A DNA stretch of 61,842 nt from Porphyromonas gulae DSM 15663 (GTDB lineage: Bacteria > Bacteroidota > Bacteroidia > Bacteroidales > Porphyromonadaceae): positions 1 to 61,842 of the forward strand of contig NZ_KB899158.1 of assembly GCF_000378065.1 (NCBI RefSeq). Reading direction: 5' to 3'. The notes under the pieces are model-generated. The model saw only the letters and a list, made by a program, of their open reading frames with translations. It had not been told where the DNA came from and ran no database searches. The position numbers were made by a program, and so were the translations under genes. Each line of letters begins with the position of its first letter. The first letter of the stretch is position 1. Of the stretch, positions 56,060 to 61,842 are shown one piece after another.

Positions 56060-56187
56060 GACGTGTGGTTCGCAAAAACGTGGTTCGTAAAAGTTTTTCT
56101 TTTGGTTCGGGAACTCAAAAAAAGACGCGCCAAAACGAAAAAAAAGACACGCCAAAATTTTCAGAAACACGCGCCGTTTTTTGAGCC
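56060..56187 (-). repeat. Dispersed palindromic repeat, copy E (inverted)
   Basis: This copy is in reverse orientation within the 620-bp fimX/56364 divergent gap. On the minus strand it reads CGGCGCGTGTTTCTG, then arm one (complement of 56154-56124, TTTTCGTTTTGGCGCG), then the second arm (complement of 56110-56080, CCCGAACCAAAAG). A tail with CACGTTTTTGCGAACC follows. It points toward fimX, whose probable -7 element is about 205 bp further on. No credible gene is seen in the rest of the gap. Confidence 0.8.
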
Positions 56188-56326
56188 TTTTACGCTTGAC
56201 TTTTTTCTCTGAGATGAGAACGAAGACTTCAGAAAGTGCCTCTCTTATATTATATATGGTGTATAGTTCCGGAATAAGCCTTTTTCAAGGGAAGAGTGGA
56301 CGTCGCTCGGCGAATCGCTTTTTTGC

Positions 56327-56334
56327 TATTTTTG
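56327..56334 (+). promoter_or_regulatory. Promoter -7 element of the 56364 gene
   Basis: TATTTTTG at 56327-56334, within TTGCTATTTTTG, matches TAnnTTTG. The ATG is 30 bases downstream. Confidence 0.55.
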
Positions 56335-56363
56335 CGGCCGCTAATCAAAAAGTCAAACCCATT

Positions 56364-56957
56364 ATGAAAAAGAAACTGACATTACTTTCGATCCTATTGG
56401 CTGTCGTTTTCAGCCCCATAGCAAATCTTTCGGCACAAAGCGAAAGAAAACACACATTGAAACGCCATCATGTTGCATTGGACCTACTTGGCAATAAAGG
56501 CTTCGTAGGTGCTTCGTACGAATACCGTTTGGGAGATAAGATCAATTGGCTTGGCCTTAGAGCCGGATTAGGCTTTATGGGGGTATCACAATCAGGCCTT
56601 TACACATCCGGAGACAGCTTCCTTTGGGGTAAAGTTGCGGCTGAGGCTGTCTTACTACCCATGGAGTGCAATGTGCTGTTAGGAGCGAAAAATCATCATT
56701 TGGAGCTGGGTCTTGGCATGGTGCCCCTTCTGGCCAGAGGGCATTCGTCTGCCTATTACAACGACCATTTGCAAGAGGACAGCTCATACGGTTTTGCTTT
56801 CGGAGGCAACGCCACGGTGGCTTACCGCTATCAGAGACCGCAAGGGGGATTTGTCTTCCGTATCGGATTAAGCCCCATGTTCAAAATTCCCTTCATAGAC
56901 AATTACATCAGCACCTCTGCCATTTGGCCTTTCCTTTCCTTGGGATATAGCTTCTAA
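56364..56957 (+). CDS. Small predicted outer-membrane barrel protein
   Basis: The 197-residue protein has a signal peptide (LTLLSILLAVVFSPIANLSAQ). About eight amphipathic strands follow (VALDLLGNKGFVGASYEYRL, WLGLRAGLGFMGV, HHLELGLGMVPLL), and it ends in WPFLSLGYSF, a C-terminal Phe typical of outer-membrane barrels. I chose the ATG at 56364 because it gives the signal peptide and follows the promoter. The function is unknown. Confidence 0.8.
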   Translation: MKKKLTLLSILLAVVFSPIANLSAQSERKHTLKRHHVALDLLGNKGFVGASYEYRLGDKINWLGLRAGLGFMGVSQSGLYTSGDSFLWGKVAAEAVLLPMECNVLLGAKNHHLELGLGMVPLLARGHSSAYYNDHLQEDSSYGFAFGGNATVAYRYQRPQGGFVFRIGLSPMFKIPFIDNYISTSAIWPFLSLGYSF

Positions 56958-57129
56958 AAGAAGTGTCCGCAGGGACTGTCTTTGCCACGATTGGCTTCCT
57001 TAAGTGAATCGGGATGCTGTCGGTGTCGGGCAGGCTTTTGATGCTATATAATATCGGTATGCTGCGCCTGCCCGCGGATGACAAAGTGTAAGGAAATGGA
57101 TGGGAAACGGTGCATTTTGGAAAAAATAC

Positions 57130-57137
57130 TATATTTG
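57130..57137 (+). promoter_or_regulatory. Promoter -7 element of the TlpA-Omp28 cluster
   Basis: TATATTTG at 57130-57137 matches TAnnTTTG exactly, with the ATG 37 bases on. No matching -33 element at standard spacing is evident. Confidence 0.5.
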
Positions 57138-57174
57138 TTCGCATCCAAAATAATTTTAATCTAAAAAGGAACAG

Positions 57175-57657
57175 ATGAAACGCTTCTTTATCGCCCTGAT
57201 CGGGTTGTTGTTCGGCTTGAATGCATATGCTCAGCTTCCGGCCGTTAGTTTGAAAAACATTGAAGGTAAAACGGTGCAGACCAATAAGCTGGAGAATGCC
57301 GGCAAGCCGATGATCATCAGCTTTTTCGCCACCAACTGTAAACCCTGTCTGCGCGAATTGAAGGCCATTCAAGAGGTGTATGCAGACTGGCAGGACGAGA
57401 CAGGCGTAAGACTTATAGCCGTATCTATCGATGAAGGCCAAAACGCCCAGAAGGTGAAGCCGTTGGCAGATGGCAACGGGTGGGAATACGAAGTGCTGCT
57501 CGACAGCAACGGCGACTTCAAGCGCGCCATGAACGTATCGCTCATTCCTGCCGTATTCATCGTCGATGGCAATGGTAAGGTCGTGTACAATCATACCGGC
57601 TATACGGAAGGCGGAGAAGCCGAACTGATCAAAAAGGTTCGTGAGCTGGTGAAGTAA
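57175..57657 (+). CDS. Periplasmic TlpA-like thioredoxin
   Basis: The 160-residue exported thiol-disulfide protein has a signal peptide MKRFFIALIGLLFGLNAYAQ. The thioredoxin fold has active site FFATNCKPCLRELKAI (CxxC = CKPC), and the cis-Pro loop VSLIPAVFIVDGNGKVVYNH. TlpA-type proteins keep envelope cysteines reduced. It is the first gene of a four-gene plus-strand cluster, with the next gene 61 bp downstream. Confidence 0.92.
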   Translation: MKRFFIALIGLLFGLNAYAQLPAVSLKNIEGKTVQTNKLENAGKPMIISFFATNCKPCLRELKAIQEVYADWQDETGVRLIAVSIDEGQNAQKVKPLADGNGWEYEVLLDSNGDFKRAMNVSLIPAVFIVDGNGKVVYNHTGYTEGGEAELIKKVRELVK

Positions 57658-57718
57658 CCTTTCTCTCCTCTCTCGCGGAGGACTACTATCTATAAAATAG
57701 AAAGACAAACAAGACATT

Positions 57719-59479
57719 ATGACCCGTAAATTGATCATGCTGCTGGCCCTCGTGCCGGCAGCTTCTGTGGTTTTTGCAGCACCGGCGGACAGTACGGACA
57801 CGAGTGATAATCGTATTCTTACAAGCATGCGATCTTCTACTCTCAATAAGGCTACTGCCCAAGAGACCGATTCGGAGGATAAGTGGCAACCGATGCGTGC
57901 CAACTTTAGCATTCAGAGCGATATGTTGCTCTCTACAGCAAAGGAATCCAAAAATACCTGGTTCGGCAACTCCTACATCATGGGTATCCTCAAGAACAAT
58001 TATTTGGAGTTTGGAGCCCGTTTCGAGGATCTCTATAAACCGTTGCCGGGACACGAACCCGAAGTGGGACGCGGCATCCCTCACATGTATGTCAAGGGGA
58101 ACTATCGCTGGGCAGAGCTGACGATGGGCGATTTCTACGATCAGTTCGGCAGCGGTATGGTATTCCGTACCTACGAAGAGCGCAACCTCGGTATCGACAA
58201 CGCAGTCCGTGGCGGACGTGTCGTGCTGGCTCCTTTCGACGGCGTACGCCTTAAGGCTATTGCCGGACAGCAGCGCAACTACTTTGATCGTACGGGCAAG
58301 GTATTCAATTCCGATCGTGGCTATCTGCTGGGTTCGGATTTGGAGCTGAATGTGGAGCGCTGGAGCAGTGCTATGCGGGACAACGACTATCATTTGACTA
58401 TCGGAGGCTCGTTTGTCTCCAAACACGAAGCCGATGAGGATATATACGTAGGAGTCGGAGAAGATCGTAAGCGACTCAACCTGCCGTTGAACGTGCCTAT
58501 CATGGGCATACGTACCAACTTCCAGAAAGGCGGCCTCGCTCTCTATGCAGAGTATGGCTACAAATACAACGACCCCTCGGCCGACAACGACTACATCTAC
58601 CACGACGGGCAGGCCGCGCTACTCTCCGCTTCATACTCCAAAAAGGGGATGAGCGTCCTCTTGCAGGCCAAACGCTGTGAGAACTTTGCTTTCCGCAGCA
58701 AGCGAAGTGCTCAGCTTACACCGCTTATGATCAACTATATGCCGGCCTTTACGCAAGCACACACCTATACGCTGGCGGCCATCTACCCGTATGCTACTCA
58801 GCCTCAGGGCGAATGGGCTTTTCAGGGAGAATTGCGTTACAACTTTGCTCGCCGCACGGCTCTCGGCGGACGCTATGGTACGGGCTTGCGCATCAACGTA
58901 TCGCATGTGCGGGGTCTGGACAAAAAGATGCTGAAAGAGAATCCTGACGAACTGATCGGAACGGATGGTTATACGGCTTCTTTCTTCGGCATGGGTGACC
59001 TCTATTACTCGGACATAGATGTAGAGATTACCAAGAAGGTAAGCCCCGGATTCAATTTCACGCTTACCTATCTGAATCAGATCTACAACAACATGGTGCT
59101 CCATGGTGCTGCCGGTGAGAAACATGAGAAGATCTATGCCAATATCTTCGTCTATGACGGTAAGTATAAATTGAGCAACAAGGTGGCCCTTCGTACCGAA
59201 CTACAATACCTGCACACCAAGCAGGATCAGGGCGACTGGATCTACGGCATGGCGGAGCTATCCATCCTGCCCTCTCTGATGCTCTCCCTCTCCGAACAGT
59301 ATAATATCGGTGAGACCAAGAAGCACTACGTCATGGGAGCCATTACCTATACTCACGGTGCGCACCGTGTGGCTTTCTCTGCGGGCAAAACACGTGCGGG
59401 AATGAACTGCTCGGGCGGTGTATGCCGTGTGGTTCCCGAGACTCAGGGTTTCTACCTTTCTTATAGCACCAATCTCTAA
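57719..59479 (+). CDS. DUF6029-like outer-membrane protein
   Basis: The 586-residue protein has a signal peptide (LIMLLALVPAASVVFAAP), then a large barrel-like pattern of aromatic strands (RWAELTMGDFYDQFGSGMVF, GLALYAEYGYKYND). It ends in RVVPETQGFYLSYSTNL. It resembles the DUF6029 family, seen in Bacteroidota next to Omp28-like proteins; I hold that name from memory. A CSGGVC motif near the C-terminus could form a disulfide. It lies 19 bp before the Omp28-like gene. Confidence 0.8.
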   Translation: MTRKLIMLLALVPAASVVFAAPADSTDTSDNRILTSMRSSTLNKATAQETDSEDKWQPMRANFSIQSDMLLSTAKESKNTWFGNSYIMGILKNNYLEFGARFEDLYKPLPGHEPEVGRGIPHMYVKGNYRWAELTMGDFYDQFGSGMVFRTYEERNLGIDNAVRGGRVVLAPFDGVRLKAIAGQQRNYFDRTGKVFNSDRGYLLGSDLELNVERWSSAMRDNDYHLTIGGSFVSKHEADEDIYVGVGEDRKRLNLPLNVPIMGIRTNFQKGGLALYAEYGYKYNDPSADNDYIYHDGQAALLSASYSKKGMSVLLQAKRCENFAFRSKRSAQLTPLMINYMPAFTQAHTYTLAAIYPYATQPQGEWAFQGELRYNFARRTALGGRYGTGLRINVSHVRGLDKKMLKENPDELIGTDGYTASFFGMGDLYYSDIDVEITKKVSPGFNFTLTYLNQIYNNMVLHGAAGEKHEKIYANIFVYDGKYKLSNKVALRTELQYLHTKQDQGDWIYGMAELSILPSLMLSLSEQYNIGETKKHYVMGAITYTHGAHRVAFSAGKTRAGMNCSGGVCRVVPETQGFYLSYSTNL

Positions 59480-59498
59480 TTAAACGAAGAAAACACGG

Positions 59499-60368
59499 AT
59501 GAAAAAGCTATTTCTCTCGCTTACGAGCCTTGCAATGGTCTTCGCTGTTGCAAGTTGCGATATAATCGACAAGGATCAAACCCTCTTGCCGGCTCCGATC
59601 AACGTGACTCCTGACAATCCGGATGACAATCCTACTGAGATCGATATTACGCAGACGCATACAGAAAAATATGTCTTGGCCGAAGAATTTACCGGCCAAA
59701 AGTGTCTCAACTGCCCGAAAGGTCATCGCAAACTGGCGGCTCTCAAGGAGCAATACGGTAAGAGATTGACTGTTGTCGGTATACATGCCGGCCCTGCATC
59801 TCTCGTGCCGCCTCTTTTCCGTACAGAAGCCGGAGATGCATATTATAGCAAATTTGCCAATAATGCACCTCTTCCTGCCTTGATGGTTTCTCGCAAAAAG
59901 TTCGGCTCCTCCTACGTTTATGACAAGAGCTACAAAACGTGGGACGTGCCTATCGCCGAACAGATGGACCAAAAGGCGAAGATGAATATCTTTGCCGTGG
60001 CCGAGTATACCGATGCCCAAAAGATCAAAGTGACAGTAAAGGGCAAGATCCTGGAGGGAAATACACTCCCGAAGTCGATGGTTCAGGTATATCTGCTGGA
60101 GGACAAAGTGATCGCTCCCCAGACGGACGGTGGTGCTACCATACAAGATTACGAGCACAATCACGTGTTGCGTGCGGCTGTTAATGGTATTTGGGGCGAA
60201 GAATTTGTGGATCTGAAAGATTATTCGTATAATTACGCCACTGAACCGCTCTCGGGTATGTCTTTCGTGGCCGAGAACTATTCTGTTGTGGCCTTTGTGT
60301 ACGATGCGCAGACATTCGAAGTGTATGACGTCGTGCAAGTAAAGATCAACCCCAAATCGGGCAAATAA
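59499..60368 (+). CDS. Omp28-like thioredoxin-fold lipoprotein
   Basis: The 289-residue lipoprotein has its lipobox at FAVASC (Cys20). YVLAEEFTGQKCLNCPKGHR carries the CxxC (CLNC) active-site-like motif of Omp28-related proteins, followed by a thioredoxin-like core (RLTVVGIHAGPASLVPPLF, PALMVSRKKFGSSYVY). The C-terminal half is beta-rich. Omp28 proteins are outer-membrane lipoproteins of Bacteroidota. The following T9SS cargo gene begins 22 bp after the stop. Confidence 0.88.
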   Translation: MKKLFLSLTSLAMVFAVASCDIIDKDQTLLPAPINVTPDNPDDNPTEIDITQTHTEKYVLAEEFTGQKCLNCPKGHRKLAALKEQYGKRLTVVGIHAGPASLVPPLFRTEAGDAYYSKFANNAPLPALMVSRKKFGSSYVYDKSYKTWDVPIAEQMDQKAKMNIFAVAEYTDAQKIKVTVKGKILEGNTLPKSMVQVYLLEDKVIAPQTDGGATIQDYEHNHVLRAAVNGIWGEEFVDLKDYSYNYATEPLSGMSFVAENYSVVAFVYDAQTFEVYDVVQVKINPKSGK

Positions 60369-60390
60369 CGAACAAAACAAAAAAAGAAAT

Positions 60391-61113
60391 ATGAGGAAAA
60401 TCTTTATCAGTATCGCATTGTTGATCGGTTTGGTTGCCGCCCTCAATGCACAAGTTGTGATCAAGGTGGGAGATGCCATCTTGGAAAACAATGCCACTGT
60501 AGATATCACAGCTTTTACGACAGAAGGTGGCACGGAGACCATGGATATAACCGGAAATGTTATCAATCAATCCGCTACACCTATCAACGTAATTGGCAAG
60601 ATCACCAAGCAAGAAATGATCGGAGGCGGACACTTCACCCTCTGTTTCGGCCAGTGCATGCAGGAGGATGTTCCTGTTTCTCCTGTAGTGGAAGGTCTTG
60701 ATGGTGAAGGAGAGTTCTTCTCTTTGCATTATGCATTCCCTGTTTCTAATGAGGGACATACAGGTGCTTTCACCTTTAGTTGCTTCCCCGAAAGCGGTGC
60801 CCCGGGCACAGAGCTCGCTACCGTTAATGTCAACTTCAAGTACAAAGGTGGTGGCACGGGCTTGACCAACATCGGGTTGGAGCGTATAAGTCTTATCCAA
60901 AGCGGCAATACTTGTACATTGCAGTATAACAGCAATGGCAAGCGTCTTGCCCTTGAAGTGTACAATCTTTTGGGCGTAAAGGTATTCACCTCTCAGCTGC
61001 CCGCAGGATCAGGCTCTTACACGCTCCCGGTACGTTTGCAGCGCGGTGTGCATATCTTCCGCATCACAGAAGGAGGCAAGCCTGCATTCGTTCAGAAGTA
61101 TCTGATTAAGTAA
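60391..61113 (+). CDS. Secreted protein with T9SS C-terminal sorting domain
   Basis: The 240-residue protein has a signal peptide (IFISIALLIGLVAALNAQ). A beta-sandwich body of about 140 residues (DITGNVINQSATPINVIGKI) contains three to four cysteines. The last 75 residues (LALEVYNLLGVKVFTSQL ... GVHIFRITEGGKPAFVQKYL) match a type A T9SS sorting domain. The protein is predicted to be secreted and attached to the cell surface. As the last gene of the TlpA/DUF6029/Omp28 cluster it may be the substrate whose disulfides these neighbours handle. Confidence 0.87.
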   Translation: MRKIFISIALLIGLVAALNAQVVIKVGDAILENNATVDITAFTTEGGTETMDITGNVINQSATPINVIGKITKQEMIGGGHFTLCFGQCMQEDVPVSPVVEGLDGEGEFFSLHYAFPVSNEGHTGAFTFSCFPESGAPGTELATVNVNFKYKGGGTGLTNIGLERISLIQSGNTCTLQYNSNGKRLALEVYNLLGVKVFTSQLPAGSGSYTLPVRLQRGVHIFRITEGGKPAFVQKYLIK

Positions 61114-61174
61114 TAAAGGGAGTCTGCTCGAAGCCTCCAGATATGGAGGCTGAGGGTTTTCCCTCCTGACAAAA

Positions 61175-61215
61175 GAGGCTGCCTCGGAGTTCGATATTGA
61201 CTTCGGGGCAGCCTC
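61175..61215 (+). terminator. Hairpin terminator after the T9SS cargo gene
   Basis: A 16-bp stem (61175-61190 with 61200-61215, a few G-T pairs) lies 61 bp past the stop codon. The tail TTCGTTAT is only moderately T-rich. Nothing else is seen between 61114 and 61341. Confidence 0.7.
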
Positions 61216-61341
61216 TTCGTTATATATTTTCCGGTACAAACTGTCCGATAGAGGATTAGGCTTAGCTCATCTTTGCAATGGATCAATTATGCAAGGAGTA
61301 GGCATTTGGTCTCTCGGTGCGGGCAGCAATACGTTATAATC

Positions 61342-61560
61342 ATGGCAAAGATATTAGTGGCTTTTGACACGGTAACCGAAGGATTCGATCGGCTTACCGC
61401 TCATCACGATGTGATTTTCCCTCCGAAAGGGCGTGACTTTACGCAAGAGGAAATTGCAGAGCGCATTGCCGATTGCGATGTCCTCTGCTCGGTGTTCGAC
61501 ATTCCGATCGGCAAAGATCTGATCGAGAGAGGCCGATCACTTAAGTTGATCGCTAACTAG
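61342..61560 (+). pseudogene. D-isomer 2-hydroxyacid dehydrogenase, 5' fragment cut by an IS
   Basis: The frame encodes only 72 residues of a D-2-hydroxyacid dehydrogenase N-terminal (substrate-binding) domain: AKILVAFDTVTEGFDRL, ITERIADCDVLC-like AERIADCDVLCSVFDIP and LIERGRSLKLIAN. Family members continue as LIAN-(F/Y/W)-G-x-G-x-(N/D)-N-ID, but here the frame stops right after LIAN at TAG (61558-61560), where insertion-sequence DNA begins. The NAD-binding domain and catalytic residues are missing from the window, so the gene is inactive unless rescued. The 3' part presumably lies beyond the element. Confidence 0.85.
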
Positions 61561-61623
61561 TCGTCCCTTAAAATTCTTTTTAATCTCTGATATTCAGCAA
61601 ATTAGTTTGCGAATATCTTTGCT

Positions 61624-61669
61624 AAATCTGCAAGTTTTCTTATCTTCATAGCAGAAAACTTGCAGATTT
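61624..61669 (+). promoter_or_regulatory. 17-bp hairpin directly before the transposase start
   Basis: AAATCTGCAAGTTTTCT (61624-61640) and its exact reverse complement (61653-61669) enclose 12 nt, and the transposase ATG is at 61671. In read-through RNA it would hide the start region, a known way for IS elements to damp transposase made from outside promoters; that role is inferred here. Confidence 0.8.
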
Positions 61670-61670
61670 T

Positions 61671-61842
61671 ATGATTAAAAAGCCCTATAATACCCCTTCA
61701 TTATTCAGCAGTCTATCAGACATGCTGAACCAATCGCACCCACTCTATAAATTAGCTGACAAAATAGATTGGGCCAAATTCGATACGGCCTTCAAACCTT
61801 TGTATTGCCAAAACAATGGTCGCCCTGCTAAACCTATTCGTC
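61671..61842 (+). CDS. IS5-family transposase, N-terminal fragment
   Basis: The first 57 residues of a transposase whose frame is still open at the window edge. SDMLNQSHPLYKLADKIDWA and NNGRPAKPIR match the N-terminal DUF772-like helix-turn-helix domain of IS5-family transposases found across Bacteroidota. The DDE catalytic domain is outside the window. The start follows the 17-bp hairpin by one base. Confidence 0.87.
   Translation, partial: MIKKPYNTPSLFSSLSDMLNQSHPLYKLADKIDWAKFDTAFKPLYCQNNGRPAKPIR

Larger units (their letters stand above)
61555..61842 (+). mobile_element. IS5-type insertion sequence, left end (runs off the window)
   Basis: The left end lies between about 61553 and 61565, at the break in the dehydrogenase frame; the exact terminal inverted repeat and target duplication cannot be fixed without the right end. 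It contains a 17-bp hairpin and the start of a transposase. ISPg-type elements of the IS5 family are common in P. gingivalis, but I cannot name this one. Confidence 0.85.

Noticed and set aside
55837-56133. Short frames in the fimX/56364 gap, including a 98-codon minus-strand frame
   Set aside because: They overlap the repeat copy and the fimX promoter, have odd Lys/Arg/Ser-rich composition and no signal or domain.

Overview
The window looks like chromosome of Porphyromonas gingivalis (Bacteroidota). The main evidence is a complete fimA locus (fimX-pgmA-fimA-fimB-fimC-fimD-fimE, minus strand) whose FimA has the typical lipoprotein leader followed by an Arg-gingipain site. Other support comes from two secreted proteins with type IX secretion (T9SS) C-terminal sorting domains, methylmalonyl-CoA mutase genes, a bioC-bioG pair, and promoters of the Bacteroidota TAnnTTTG type with no clear Shine-Dalgarno sequences. 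The strain is not identified. From memory FimA resembles the type I/Ib group, and fimB is intact.

Layout. 1-2050: end of an rRNA operon (5S plus terminator) and a T9SS cargo protein. 2.4-7.2 kb: dxs and the TrkA-TrkH potassium system. 7.4-10.9 kb: tRNA-Cys on the minus strand, then a translationally coupled mtaB / lipid A-type acyltransferase / glycosyltransferase operon. 11-14.9 kb: membrane protein, small winged-helix regulator, TonB-dependent receptor and a small exported protein. 15.2-15.65 kb: tmRNA and terminator. 15.7-20.2 kb: cytidine deaminase, then minus-strand beta-mannosidase and rmuC. 20.4-26.4 kb: FMN-binding NosR-like membrane protein, topoisomerase IV subunit A, an exported protein and an S41 protease-like lipoprotein. 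26.4-27.9 kb: bioC-bioG (minus). 28.3-32.1 kb: cardiolipin synthase and a RelA/SpoT-family enzyme with a decayed hydrolase site. 32.2-39 kb: large TPR protein, outer-membrane barrel, a HAD-hotdog fusion and a VanX-like dipeptidase. 39.3-43.4 kb: mutA-mutB. 43.8-46.3 kb: a CsgG / small lipoprotein / DUF4810 / DUF799 envelope cluster. 46.4-55.7 kb: the fim locus. 56.3-61.1 kb: a beta-barrel protein, then a TlpA-like / DUF6029-like / Omp28-like / T9SS cargo cluster. 61.3 kb to the end: a 2-hydroxyacid dehydrogenase gene cut by an IS5-type insertion sequence that runs off the window.

The most interesting unexplained signal is a family of dispersed intergenic repeats of about 95-165 bp (at 14.9, 28.0, 39.0, 43.6 and 56.1 kb, with a decayed piece at 2.2 kb). 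Each has a central palindrome with arms of about 30 bp rich in GGCGCG and TTTTCGTTTTGG, in most copies followed by a T-run. All full copies are intergenic and point toward the start of the next gene (tmRNA, cls, mutA, the csgG-like gene, fimX). One copy is followed by an orphan intrinsic terminator in a divergent region, which suggests an undescribed small RNA. Function assignments rest on sequence reading only; no database search was run.
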